Assembly (NCBI RefSeq): GCF_018320785.1
Contig: NC_054872.1
Span: forward strand, 24,572,769 to 24,636,768
Length of the DNA: 64,000 nucleotides
Source: Cheilinus undulatus
Lineage: Eukaryota; Chordata; Actinopteri; Labriformes; Labridae
Reading direction: 5' to 3'
Under the pieces are notes generated by a model that worked only from the letters and a program-made list of their open reading frames with translations, was not told the origin of the DNA and ran no database searches. Below are positions 46,680 through 61,249 of the stretch, one piece after another. The position numbers were made by a program, and so were the translations under genes. Each line of letters starts with the position of its first letter. Within the stretch, counting starts at the first letter, position 1.

Positions 46680-47167
46680 GGGAAGATGTTTCTAATTTTT
46701 GGATAACAATTTGAGAAATTTGGACAAAAGTTTAAAGAAAAATCAGGGAAAAGTTTCCAAAAAATTGGATGAAACTCCCAAAAATTTCCAGTGGAAGTTT
46801 CAACATTTTAGAGGAAAGTTTCATAAATTTTGACAAAAAAATTCAAACTTCTCCAGAAATTTTTTAAAATTAAAATCTCAAAATTTTCCACCAGCAGCTA
46901 AAACAAAAATAATTGAATTTTTAAAAATCATTTATGAACGCTTCAAAGATTTTTCCACTGATGTTTCAGATGTTTTTAAGTGTCAAAAATTTCCAGAAAA
47001 GTGTTTGTGAATTGTTGCCTGAAACCTTAAAGATTTTTGATAGAAAATATCTATATTTTTAATTAATTCCTGACAAAAGTTTTTTAAATTTTAATGAAAG
47101 ATAAAGAAAATTTTTAACCAAGTTTCAAAATTTTTAATTTGGGAAAAAATTTCAAAGAGAAACAGAT

Positions 47168-47198
<31 letters not shown>

Positions 47199-47545
47199 CT
47201 AATTTTAGCTAAAAGTATCAAAAAAATTGTGTTTAAGTTTCCAAAAAATTGGGGTCAACACTTCAAAGATTTAAAATATTTTTTGATGAAAATTTTAAAT
47301 ATCCTACACAATGTTTTCAAGAATTTTTGTTTAAAATATTTTTTAAAAGTGATTGACAATTAAAGCAATAGAAAATGTTGAAAAAGTTATTGGATTCAAA
47401 GTCCCAAAAAATTAAAAGAAAGAGTGCTAGAAACAACAAAAAAGGTTGATCATATTAAAAAAAATGTTTTCTCCAAGTTCTTAAAAATGTATTCAAAAAA
47501 TAGCAACCAAAGTTTAAAATTTCTCCTGAACCCTTAAGGGACATA
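46680..47545. repeat. AT-rich degenerate tandem-like repeat
   Basis: About 850 bp of loosely repeated AAAGTTTCCAAAAATTTT-like words, with a poly-T run at 47169-47197. It resembles the satellite-like cores of the elements at 4405 and 29930 in style but uses different words. No ends were found. Confidence 0.5.
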
Positions 47546-47549
47546 GGCT

Positions 47550-49895
47550 GACAAAAATAAAAAATAAAGGTTTCTGCTGCGCATGTAAAACTTTGTTGTG
47601 TTCACTGGAATCTATTTTATGAGCATGAGAAGATTTTGCACAAGCAACAGAAATTATTATTTTTTTCCCTGCTTATGTTCCCTTAGGGGCTCCTTAAAAG
47701 TCCTAAGGAGAGTTTCAAATTTTTAAACAAAAGCTTTAAAAGATAGAACAAAATATTTGAAAATCTTTGATGAAATATAAGTACAAGCTATTCAGTTTGA
47801 GAGCCAGTAAACCAGGAAAAAATTCTGCTTTTCTTTAAAAAAAGATAATACTGACAGTGCTTTCTCTGCATTGAGGGCATATTGATGTACAAAGAATACA
47901 ACTTAAGAAGGTGTTTTAACACAACTCATGCTAATGTTGATATCACTTGGCTCAGATTTTGGGCGGACCTCATGTTAAAAACAAAGGCAGGGCACTCTTT
48001 TTCAGGCATGCTGAGAACAGGAGAGAGCTAGATCAACATCACTGCTAATGGCATGGATTTTAGGCAAAAAGAAAAGGACATTTAAAGTGCAAAGACTGTC
48101 AAGGATTGTATGCTGGGGTCTATCAAGGAGGTAAGGATAAGAAAATCCAGAACAGTTTGTTGGATAAACTGAAGCTTTAAAAATCATTACATGTTTGTCG
48201 TAAAATATCTCTCAGGCCCCTATGGGTTTGTTTCTCAGGCCCACACACCAAACTAACTCAACAGCTCCGCCCTAAGCTGTTGGAAGTAGAAAAAATGTCT
48301 AATTTTTAAAGTTTGGCTACAAAAATGAAATTTCCTTATTTTCTTGTTTTGACCTATTTCTTTTTGCATCTTTCATAACACTTGGCAGCAACAGACTTTT
48401 ACCAGTCTGAAAGATTTGGGGCTTTTGGGAAAACATTTGGGACTTTCGCCCTGTAAGCCACTCCCTGGCTTCACGTATAGAGTTTTTAAAAATACTATTA
48501 TCATTATATTCTCTTTTTTTTGGATGACTACTCACAAAATAGAAAACGCTGTGTCAAGAGAAACACAGCACACACATCCCACACAGACAGTAGAAGCTTG
48601 AAGATGCTATAGCTCAACACACAGCTTTTAAATCACTGCAAACTGCAGACGGGTGTTTTGTTTCGTGTCTTATTAATGTGCATTCTCAGTGACATAATTT
48701 GTAGCTTTGTTTAGTCTGCTTATAAATCAAAGTGTCAAGGATCTAACTCAATAATGTGTTGTAAATCTAATTGCTGCCTTGTATCTTAGTAAAAGATCTG
48801 ACTCAGGATGACTTTGCCATGAATGTGCAGATGAGTTTTATGCTCAAATATGCCTGTGTAGATGGCAGAGCAGCAGAGGAACAAACCTGACATTTACAGT
48901 CAGCAAACAGTGAATAAGGTGGACAGAAACACTGCAACACTGCTCTCTGTGGGCTGACAGTGTAAATGTTGCACACTTTGGCTCCAATCCAGGATTACTG
49001 ATTGTAGAGCACAACTGCACAATGACAGCATGTTATCATATAACTCTTTAAGACGACAGTCATTGAAACTATCCCAGACAGCAGGTCCATGGTGGTGATT
49101 GTAAGTTTGCTCTGTTAACCAGTGAAAAGCACATTGGGAATACAGTCAGGAAAGGCATTAGGTGCACATGTGAATTAAACAATCCCAAATAGATCTGAGT
49201 AGATTTTAGCCGACTGGGTGGGGCACAGAGCAGAGGAGTGAGTCACCCAGTTTTTTCTTGACCACCGAATAAAGACTCAACGTGGTTTCTGGGGACTCAT
49301 ACAATAAATAGCTTTCATTGCTACTAAGCTTTGCATGCTGCGTGTTCTCTCCTTCTCTTTTTTTTTCAATGCTCTCCAACCTTGGAGAGGATGTTGATCC
49401 TGGCAGCACAGCTGTCCGTGTTTTGAATCTAACAGAAAAATCCGCAAACCATGTTTACGAGGAGAAGTTATGGCAGCTTGGTAGGAGGTTCCTCCTCCTT
49501 CTGGAGCATCTTTTACAAAGCAAGGTCTTGATGTGGCCACAGTCGTTCCCATCTGTGATTCCAATGATAAGCCTGAGACATGTCAGGAGGCAGAATTGAT
49601 TCATTTCCTCATCTGATGAGTGCATATAAAGCTTTTTTTTAGAGCCCAAGCTGAGATACCACATAGGGAAAATTGCATGCCTTCATTGCCGTGATATCAT
49701 GTGGGTGGGTGGGGCAGGCATCTAACAGGTGGTTGACCCTGCAAATCATGTATGATTTTTTTTTTTTTTACAGATTTGTTTCTGGTCTTTTTGTACCATT
49801 ATCATGTGTGAGGATAATGGATAAAGTGCAAAACAAGGTTTAGAGATTGGAGAATGACATGCAGGAAATAAGCCAAAGGTCAGAAAGGACCTGAA
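47550..49895. other. Gene-free interval
   Basis: No supported gene. Overlapping short frames at 49206-49664 on both strands have no domain. Confidence 0.45.
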
Positions 49896-49899
49896 TCTC

Positions 49900-49985
49900 T
49901 GGCATGACCACAGGCTGGGCCACTTGGGGGGTTGGTTCTGGGCCGCATGTGGTCCCTGGGCTACTAATTGAATAGACCTGCGCTA
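49900..49985. repeat. hAT-like terminus
   Basis: GGGCCGCATGTGGTCCCTGG followed by GCTACTAATTGAATAGACC resembles one end of a hAT MITE. No partner end was located. Confidence 0.35.
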
Positions 49986-49989
49986 GACC

Positions 49990-52270
49990 ATCTGCATCCT
50001 GAAATGCATGTATGCCTGCTGATTTTCATCTTACAGTCCCTGTAAAGTGTCAGAACTTCTACTGTTGCTTAAAATTTAGATCTAAACTTAAAAGTGACGT
50101 CCTGGCTTGTGCAACAAAACCTCTTTTTTTCATATATATATATATGTTTTTAATTTTGAAATAAGGTTGTATTTATGCTGTCTCATCCAACCACACAGGG
50201 TTTGAGTTGATGGAATAATATGATTTCAGACGATTGGAATAAAGCTATAAAGGGCTTGTAAAGATACGAAATGTAGACGTATTGCATTGAAATATCTATT
50301 TCAGTTTACAAAGTGACCATTCCTTTGTTATATATTTTTAATTGAGGTCTCATAGTATATCAAGTATTTTCTAAAGTTTTCAAAGGCAGAGAAATACTTA
50401 ATTTTTGTACTTGTGACGGGACATGTCATGTCAAGGTTGCTGCTATCAAACTTAACCTCTGTAACATCGGACTCCTCACTGTCTGCATTTTCTGAGTTAA
50501 GACTGGTACTGCTCAGCACTTCTCAGCCCACATCCACTGCCTCTTCTCATTACTTCTCTTTGTTTTAAATTTAGGACTCAACAAAAAAGGTACTTTATAA
50601 GGTGTATTTACTAAACAGAAAACCAATGCTCTGTTTTCATTCATAAATTTCTCATAATAATGGTGAAATGCACTCAAAAGTGAACTTCCATATTTGCACT
50701 GCAAGCAGCAAAATGGAGACGGTATAATGGTTGGTCATCACTTGGGGACACCTGCAGACATGTTTAAGTAGCAACCATAGCACCAAACGTTAATGTACTG
50801 AAGTAAGAGAATGTAATAGAAGATGAAACCTCATCAGCTGTAAATGCACCCTCAGACGGGTAGCTCAGTTATGGTGGAAAAGCAAATCCCCTGCAGCGCT
50901 GGGCTGCCGTGTCAAACCAAGTAAAGCCAAACGGCTCAATGTAATGGAAAAGCCCTGGTCTGTAGTTGTCGTATTGTTATTGTTTTGGTCAAGAGGCACT
51001 TGGAGGTGGAACTTTACATACTGTGTGTTTAATATAAATAAAATTAACAGTCCTTGGATAGAAAATCAGGCTATTTCATAACCTGCTAAAATGGTCACAG
51101 GAGCTTTAAACTGATGGCAGGTTAATAATCTGGTATCTATAGAGTTATACATGATGAGCTACTCAAACAGAAATGAGCCTTTACAGGATTTAAGTGTATC
51201 AACAGTGCAGCATTTTGTGGCACATTAATGTAACAAACAGATCCCACATAGAAGGCCAACATATAATGATATATCCTTTAAGTCAAGCCAGCTCCCTGTC
51301 TCTAAACACATGGACTGGCACAGCCTCCGTACATGACATCAGCTGCCGGTGGCTTCTATTCCGGTTCAACATGAAGCATGTTGACGGCTCGGCCAGCTCT
51401 TGTGGCTAAGGGTGGGGACCCTCATGAGCGGTCAACAAATTTCCCTGTAAAGAAAGTCTCCAGGGATGTAATCATGGTTAGGATGGGACAGTGGCAGCAG
51501 CAATGCCGTGAATTGCGAGAGGCAGCTTTAATCCTCTGAAGTCAGGAATAAATAGGCTTACACAAAGGAAAGATTTCCTTTTATTGTCTAACACCAGCTT
51601 TGAATCTTCTTCTTAAAAACAGACCTCCATTTCCCTCCTTGTTCTCAGTACTTGTTGAGCACATTGTTTTCTCCTTTTACATGTAGTCCCACACGGCAGC
51701 CAGCAGAGGGCGGCGTCGAGCTTGTGCTGGATTTGATGTTTTTGATCAGCCCCTCTTTGTCTCCGCGGTTAAGTGATTGATGAGCTTTACATCATGCTTG
51801 ACATACGCATAGTTTCTGGCTTTATATGCTCAATACCACTTAAGTTTTAAAAAGTTTTGCACTATGTTGAGAAATTAAGAAGCTACCGATATCTCTGCAA
51901 AAGGGTAAGGTGAAAAACAGCCTACACTGTTTTATGAGTCGAGGTTGATGCCAATTCTGAACGAAAAAGGCTGAAAGTGGCAAGTTTTACGCTCAAAGGT
52001 AATTTATAGCATAAATAGCATTTTAAGATATGGTTGGCTACATCACTGATGACCTAAACAATGGAACTGTAGAGAAATAGATACGCGAAGGGGGGTCACC
52101 AAATGAACAGGTCCCCACCATGACTATACAAGGGTCATGTAAAGTTTGTGTGTGTCGGGGGGCTCCATGAGCTCTGGTCGGAGGTCACTTTATCTCCAAG
52201 GTAAGAAAAAAACAACAGTGCTCATCGCTAACAGGATCTCTTCCTCCGACTGGGACCACCGCCTCCTGAC
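49990..52270. other. Intergenic interval upstream of has1
   Basis: No gene. It becomes more GC-rich towards the has1 promoter (from about 52140). Confidence 0.5.
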
Positions 52271-52278
52271 GCACGAGC

Positions 52279-52317
52279 TGAGTCAGCGCGCGCGCGCGCA
52301 ATTCTCAACGTATAAAA
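52279..52317 (+). promoter_or_regulatory. has1 core promoter: AP-1 site, CG run, TATA box
   Basis: TGAGTCA (52279-52285), the AP-1/bZIP consensus, is followed by an alternating GC run (to about 52299) and TATAAAA (52311-52317). A start about 30 bp downstream fits the exon 1 that ends at 52448. Confidence 0.75.
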
Positions 52318-52340
52318 ACGCGCACGTGGCTTCAGCCTGT

Positions 52341-52448
52341 CTTCAACCTGGAGTTTATAAAGCCAACTAACTTCACTCCAAGTCACCAGAAAGGGGAGAC
52401 ACAGAGTGGATGTAGCGCAAAATTAAAGGAAAGGGAACATAAAAACAG
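52341..52448 (+). other. has1: has1 non-coding exon 1 (predicted)
   Basis: The exon is bounded by the TATA-predicted start and by the donor AAAACAG|GTAGGA after 52448. The matching acceptor TTTGTATTTCTCAG opens exon 2 at 53352, 15 nt before the ATG. Intron 1 is about 0.9 kb. Confidence 0.65.
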
Positions 52449-53366
52449 GTAGGACAAAAAAGAAACATTTTATCTCTTGTATTTTTGTTTTCTATTGATA
52501 AGTTGTTGATAAATTATTTGTTAAGTCGCGAAAACGTGTTATGACGCAGCACTGGGCAATATATTTAATGTTTGAGATTTATTATTGTATTTTCAAATAG
52601 GATAAGACAATATTGCCTGTATTAATAAAGGTTATCTTGATATTTATCTTTAAAAAAAAAAGCTATGCCTAATGGTCAGTAAAACTGTTGGACAGTAATA
52701 TCATTGTTGAACTCTAGACTATCCATTTGAAATATTTGATCTTATTTAAATATTTTTATTTCATTTATCTTACTTTATTGAATAAAAATTTAAATGTAAT
52801 TTTTTTTAGTTTTCCCTTACTTGTTGACATTGTGCGGCTATGTAAAATTTGGCCCATTTGGATTAGATTTAGGACTAACTTTGTTTGTGTTATTTCTCAA
52901 GAAATGTTATGATTTTTCTCTACATTTTCCTAGCTTTATTATAACGTTTATGCTTTATTTGCTTTGTGACAACAGGGTGTCTTCTTTGTTTTATCTCCAC
53001 CTATAAAGTATAATTTTATAAATTGTAATGTTGCATTTTAAGATTTTTGAAAGCATTGGTTATGTTAAGTAAACAATAATAATTAGATGAACTAAGTGTG
53101 AGTAGTGTTGTTTTAGCATTTTAACTGTGTCATGTGTGATTGGACATTCCTGTCTTGTTACATAACATTTCATACACTTAAAAGCTTTTTCACGGCTTGT
53201 TTCTGTACTTTAAAGTTAACGTGAAAAAATCAATTCAATTAGTAATTTCCCAATCATGCTGAGTTTCTTTGCACATTTTAGTATGATATGACCAATAAGA
53301 ATCCATCGTACTCACTACATTACTAACATGTGTTGTCTTTGTATTTCTCAGAAATCCAAAAACAAA

Positions 53367-56300
53367 ATGGAGCTGAAACCTTTATTAAAAAAGCTGCTCA
53401 CTATACTCCGTGCTGTCTTCACCTTCCTCTTCGCTCTGGTGGTCCTGGCGGTAATGATTTGGGCCTATGTGGCAGGTTACCAGCTGGTCACCTCCCCTTA
53501 TGGAATCATCTCCTTTGGCTTTTATGGACTGCTGCTCGCACTTCACGTACTCGTCCAGAGCTTCTTTGCCTTCATCGAGCACCGGCGGATGAAAGCTCGC
53601 ACAGACGAGGTCTCCTTCACCAAAACTATTGGCTTTACTATCTCGGCGTTCCAGGAGGATCCCATCTATCTGAGAGAGTGTCTAAACTCCATCAGGGCCC
53701 TCAAGTATCCTCCCGAGCTGCTGCGCATCATCATGGTGATCGATGGAAATTCGGATGACGACAGGTACATGATGGACATGTTCAGAGAGGTGTTTGCTGA
53801 CCAGGACCCAGGCTTTTTTGTGTGGGAGAACAACTACCACACATGGGACCCTGCTCAAGCCCAGCAGGGAGTACAAACTGGTTCAGTAGTTGGTCCTGGG
53901 GGGGAACCTGATTATATAATCATAGATGACCCTCAGAGAAAAGAAGTAGAGCATCTGATCAAGACGAAAAGGTGTGTGTGCATCATGCAGAAATGGGGCG
54001 GCAAGCGTGAAGTGATGTACACAGCTTTTAAAGCACTCGGGGACTCAGTGGACTACATACAGGTATCTAGGTTTCTTTTACACTTCATATTTTGGGTGCA
54101 TGTTACCATTCAATCTAATTTTACACAAGAAAATGAATTATTTTATGACATATCTCCTTCTAATTTCACAGGTGTGTGACTCAGACACTAAGCTGGACTC
54201 TATGGCCACAATGGAGCTGGTCAAAGTGTTGGAGAGCAACCAGAAGTATGGTGCTGTGGGGGGAGATGTGATGATCCTAAACCAGAAGGACTCTTACATC
54301 AGCTTCATGAGCAGCCTCAGGTACTGGATGGCTTTCAACATTGAGAGAGCCTGCCAGTCCTTCTTCAATTGTGTGTCCTGCATCAGCGGCCCTCTGGGTG
54401 AGAAAAACAAACCCTTGTGTTTAGTTTGGTGATGATTTTCTAGCAGTGATAGTCATTGTTTGATAAACTTATGTTGGCTTTGTGTTTATGGTTTGTTTCA
54501 GGCCTCTACAGGAATGACCTCCTCCAGCAGTTTCTGGAGTCTTGGTACAATCAGAAGTTTTTGGGGACTCACTGCACGTTTGGGGATGACAGACATCTTA
54601 CCAACCGCATGCTTAGCATGGGCTATGCCACAAAGTAAGACGCTATTAATAGTCTTCCCAATTTCAGCATTTCAGACTTTAATAAAAGCAAAAATCAGAT
54701 GATATTGATACCCACAGCAATGGATGTCCCAGACACTCAATACTGGATGAAATCTTGTTTTTTATATCAAAAGGTGTAGACACAGTCCTGCACACTGTAA
54801 AACTTTACCTATAGACCCTGGCTTTTATTTACTTCGGTCTGTAAGTGGGGTTCAATCCACCAGTGATATATGCATATTTTCAATTTGTGCATCCCCTGCT
54901 GGAAATGCCACAAATAAGAAAATAGATACAACTAGAGCTGTCAAATTTTTTCATTAACTTTGATTAATCACCTGGGTGGAAAAAATACAATTTAAAATGT
55001 ATGCTGCAAATCTTTGTCATCACACAACCTGCTAAAATAGCTTTGTAACTTTGATTGGAACACGGAAAAATTTCTCTACCCTTTATTTTTTTAATTTTAT
55101 GGATAAAATCCATATTCTACGGATAAATCCCATCCTGGATTGACTCGTAAGTGGACAATCTGTCCTCTGTCCTTCTCCTGTTTCAAAAGTGAATAGAAAG
55201 TTAAGACATGACCTTTCTAATACTGTTATTACTACTATTATTATTAAATCTACCAGTATTGCAATCTTTCTCAGATTATCACCATATGTGATTAATTGCA
55301 ATTAATTAAAAAAAAAGCCTATAATTAATAAGATTCATCTTTTTAATCCACTTACAGCTCTAAATAAAACACAAATTATAGCAACAAAGTTATAATGTTT
55401 GGAGGTGGAATAGTTGGCGCATTCATTAAAGGAAAGTGCAACTTTTTGCAGTGGAAACACATTTAGCAAATAAAAAGTGACATCTAATAAGCTCATGTTA
55501 GCCACCAAGGCTGAGACCGGGACTCTTCCAAGAGCAAAAGTTGTTCAAAACTCTCAATTTCCAATGATAAAATCCTTCTTTTTGTTTTGATCTCTCTCTG
55601 ATTCTTCCAGATTATAGGCTATTGATGATAATGCAGCGTAGCGATAAGCCCTCACCGCCTATTGACTTCTAATACAAACATGCACTCACATTTTCTTATG
55701 CAGAAGTTTTAAAGATTTTTTAAACTTATTTCAACACATTTGAATGGAAACCCCACTAATGAATTTACCCTGACTTTATTTGGGACATGAGTAAATGCAA
55801 GCCAGACCTTTAATGATTTTCAGACTAAACTTGTGCACAATGAAAACAAGAAAGACTTAAATTGTAAAATTGCATGGATATGGATGACAATTTATATTAC
55901 ATTGCCAATTTGCTTTTTATGACCGTTAACCAGCCTGCAGCATGGCTGTCACTGTATTCTGTCTTTCTTGGATGGATGTTGAAGTTTAAGTTTAATTTTT
56001 ATGTCTTGCTGCTTTCATCCCTGTTTGTGATCTATAAACAATTTTATGCAGGCAGAATTTATACCTGCCCCTGTTTCTGAAAAAACATGCAACACCAGGC
56101 TCGTATGAGGGACCTTAAACATAAATGGGATTTCATTTGAAAGTTCAAGACAGTTGTACAAATGCAAAAATATTTGTAAAATTTAAACAGTGTAGAGATG
56201 AATGCTTGCTATTTTTGATGGATTTATTCCCTTTAGCAACATTCTTATTTTAAATATCTTTAGATACATACTTTTTAGATTTAGCACTCTTTGATACTAT

Positions 56301-58380
56301 CAATAATTAAAGCAACAAAGGCTGTATCACTTCAAAACAAATTATATCCAAAAGCATGAAAGTACCAGTGATTTTTGACAGGTTTCATTTTTGAATTTTG
56401 GATTTTGGAATTTCCCCTTATGGGACTTATAAAGGAATATCTTATCTTAATTATTAACAGAAATGTTCATGTTGTGCTATTAATTCTAATACTTAGACAT
56501 ATAAATTTGACTTTTGTAGACACATTACTACCCACACTGACTACAGTAGATCGAGGAAATATTTTAGTTGACGTTAGGGTACTCTGAATTTTAGTCCTTA
56601 ATTGGGCTATGTTCAGGATGTATTTTGGAGCCATAAAAGTAACAGAGAGAACATAATAAGAACAGGCTACTATACACTAAAATCAGTGACTCTGTCAAAT
56701 GAGATGGGTGACCTTGAGAGTGCTCATAAAACAAAAAAACTTGCTAAGACTGTTCTAGAAGGGGCATTTCTCCGTATACAGCCCCCTGTGAACGGGGTCT
56801 CGTTTTAAACCATAACACTGTTCTTTTCCAGCGCAAGTGTAAGCCCATTCAGTGCTTCTGTTTCAAAGAGCCGTTGCAATGGAAAATGCTTCATCCTGTA
56901 AAAGTATTAACAGGTGTCTAAGATTGCTTTCACATTTGCATTGTTTAGTATGGACTATCTGACTTTTCTGTTTGATCCGAACCTAAATGAAAGGTAGAAA
57001 TCTCACCGAACCATGGTCTGGACCAAACAGCCGGACCTTGTTCCGATCAAATGAGGTAAACATGGTCCAGACCAAACCAATGGAAGGTCTGGTTCATACT
57101 CAGTGTGAAAGTGTTTTTTGAAAGGTTCATACCTTAGTGTCAGTGATGAAAAACTAAGGCATGGGAACCAGGAAAAGGGAATCCAACACCAAATCAAAAT
57201 GAGCAGAGAAGCACATGGACAGAAAAGGACACCAAATGTCTTATTGACCTTTGTTCTGATGAGGTTATTAGGGGCCAACTCGAAAATACACAGAAAATAA
57301 TGGAAACGTTTTAACTGTTTTCAGTTGTAACTGAAAAAAACTAATACTGGCATTTTAAGTTTTATGAACTTTCTTTGTTTCTTTGAATTTTATATGTTCA
57401 AAGAGGATTGTTTGCATTTTTATTTGGAAAATTCATGTAAAAAAATACTGTGTAACGTGTATTTGTGGAGAGCCTTCACTAGTGCAACAACATCTTAATT
57501 TTTGGGGGCAATAGGTAATGGTGACAGAATGGTTCATTTACTGGCTTCCTTTTACATTTATCTAGGGCCGATAGTGGTATGACTCTACTTATCATCATTG
57601 TGCAACAAAGTGATATCAAACAGCTATCTTGTGGGTGTGTCTGTGCTGACTTGCTGAAAATTTCAAGGCTCTTCTTTCTTTCTTGTCTTTTTTTTATTTA
57701 ATAGATACACGGCCCGCTCTAAGTGCTACACAGAGACGCCTGCTCAGTTTCTGCGCTGGCTCAACCAGCAGACCCGTTGGACTAAGTCTTACTTCCGCGA
57801 GTGGCTCTACAACGCCATGTGGTGGCACAAGCATCACCTCTGGATGACCTACGAGTCCATCGTCTCAGGTATTTTTCCCTTCTTTGTTACCGCCACCATC
57901 ATCCAGCTGTTCTGGACTGGCACGCTGTGGGACATCCTGTGGATTCTGTGCTGCATCCAGCTGATCGGGCTGGTGAAAGCGGCCTACGCCTGCATTCTGC
58001 GACGGGACTTTGTGATGGTGTTCATGTCCCTGTATTCAGCTTTGTACATGACCAGTCTGCTGCCAGCTAAGTATTTCGCTATTCTCACCATGAACAAAAG
58101 CAGCTGGGGGACATCGGGCAGACGTAAGATTGTGGGGAATTACATGCCTCTCCTTCCTCTGTCAGTGTGGGCGGCCATTTTGTTAAGTGGGATGGGTTAC
58201 ACAATCTATGAAGAGAGTCAGATGAACTGGTCAACTGAGGCAAAGAGAGAAGAGATAAAGTTTCTTGTCTTTGGCTGTGTGGCATATGCTTTCTACTGGC
58301 TGTTTATGATGTGCCTGTACTGGGTGTGGTTTCGAGGGGCAATAAGAGTACGTACTAAAAGTTACACTCTGAATGTGTAG
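53367..58380 (+). CDS. has1: Hyaluronan synthase 1
   Basis: Coding exons 53367-54062, 54172-54397, 54502-54634 and 57705-58380 join in frame to 576 aa, close to human HAS1 (578). The product is a plasma-membrane GT2 enzyme that polymerises UDP-GlcNAc and UDP-GlcA and extrudes hyaluronan. N-terminal membrane segments lie near residues 12-33 and 46-70. The catalytic part has VIDGN (124-128), [13 protein letters not shown] with DxD (235-237), GGDV (262-265), [17 protein letters not shown] and QQTRW (373-377). About five hydrophobic segments follow, from near 390 to 560. HAS1 is chosen over HAS2/HAS3 because of [34 protein letters not shown] and [19 protein letters not shown], all closest to HAS1. 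The ATG follows the exon 2 acceptor at 53351. The frames at 53328 and 53330 start inside the intron. Intact. Confidence 0.96.
54925..55370. mobile_element. hAT-like MITE in has1 intron
   Basis: TAGAGCTGTCAAATTTTTTC (from 54933) and an inverted TAGAGCTGTAAG (ending 55362). The flanks GATACAAC and AATAAAAC share 6 of 8 positions. The interior includes GATTAATCAC / GTGATTAATTGC near opposite ends. Confidence 0.65.
56928..57115. repeat. Possible MITE in has1 intron
   Basis: GCTTTCACATTTGCATTG near 56928 and GAGTATGAACC-type words at the other end (GTTCATACTCAGTGTGAAAG) show weak inverted similarity. GTCTGGACCAAAC / GGTCCAGACC words recur between them. Low certainty. Confidence 0.35.
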
Positions 58381-59325
58381 GTCCAAATGTTCCACTAATG
58401 AAGGAAGATAATTTTTTTAAATCCTCCATATATGTTATTTTATTTATTTTGTCTCATTTTATACTTACTATAGGAGGGGATTTTCATATAGCTGCTATAA
58501 ACATATAAGAAAAAAATGAAAAGGAACAGAGCACTTTTAAAAAACATGACAGAAATTCAGTGGAATATGCAAGGACAAGTGTTGGGAAATTGCATCATAT
58601 GGAGATGTTGTTGCACATTGGAATGAAAAAGTACTGAAGAGGTCCGGCACCTCTCAGGTATCTCTTTGTCAGATTTTTATGGCACAGATGACCTTCCATC
58701 AGATATTTATTTATGATATCTAAAGACCTGAAAGTGCTGTTCAGATTTATTATATATGTATTTAAGGGTGACGGTGATGGATCTTGTGTTAGGTGTATGT
58801 AATTATTAACTGTTTTGTGCTTTACTGTGTCAGTTTAGTGACCATTACTTCACCACTGTTCTTTTTGCACTGGATCCTGGATGGCACTTTCTGCAGCTCT
58901 GCAGACCTACTTGAATATTCAGAAATGGCAGTTTTATTGCTGCACATTGGAAAAATTGTACAAATGAAACAAAGAAACCATACCTCTATGAGAAAAATGA
59001 ACAATCATGATGATGCCGTGGCTAAAGACCAAAATATGATGTCACTTACTGCAGCCTGAAACACTGGTGACGGAGGCTTCTTTACATTTTGTATTTTATC
59101 TATTTGCTGTATACCTGTACTCTGTTGAATGGGTGTACTGTGCAGGATGCACTTTGTTAAACTTGATGTGACAGAGGAGAATGGACAGAAATATGTTAGT
59201 TTTTATATATATATGTTATCAGCAATACTGATGTTGTGGAAACTGGAAGTTGTGTAAATGTGAAAAAATATGGTTTTGGGAACTTGTATACTAGAGAAAA
59301 AATAAAGTATTTTTCTTATGCACAA
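58381..59325 (+). other. has1: has1 3'UTR (predicted)
   Basis: From the TAG at 58378-58380 to just past AATAAA at 59301-59306, about 0.95 kb and AT-rich. The open frame at 58793-59059 lies inside it and has no domain. Confidence 0.65.
59301..59306 (+). terminator. has1: has1 poly(A) signal
   Basis: AATAAA in a strong context, followed by a T-rich stretch. Confidence 0.7.
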
Positions 59326-59730
59326 TGTCCTGTTTTCCATGGATAAAATTTGTATCATTACCAGCTAATGAAACTCAGTATGGTTGCCTGATTCGTGCTT
59401 CTCTTCAACCCCCCTTGATATGATTAATTACTAATATCAGTCCTCTACGTTTCATTATCTTAGCTGCTAACACTAACAATGAAACATTCAGTCCTCTATC
59501 CAACAAAGCTAGCACTGCTTATTCTTCACACATTGTTCCCTTCATTACTGACAGTAAAGCCATTTCCAAGAATAATTTAAAAAATTCAGGATACATTGTT
59601 CATATTCATTGTTGTTGCTCTCAAAGTTAGAACAAGATGGGAGCTTTGGGAGCTGGGCTCCCCTGAAAAAAGGCATGAACCCCCCCTTAAAGCCTCAAAT
59701 GAGATATTTGCTCGTATAAGTTTCCTGACA

Positions 59731-61241
<1,511 letters not shown>

Positions 61242-61249
61242 TAAAACCA

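Larger units (their letters stand above)
54635..57704 (+). other. has1 intron between coding exons 3 and 4
   Basis: A 3.07-kb intron with donor ACAAA|GTAAGA and acceptor TTTAATAG. It holds a MITE (54925-55370) and possibly a second (56928-57115). No nested gene was recognised. Confidence 0.85.

Noticed and set aside
53330-53758. 142-codon frame overlapping has1 exon 2
   Set aside because: It is an alternative frame of the has1 coding exon. The has1 frame matches the family throughout.
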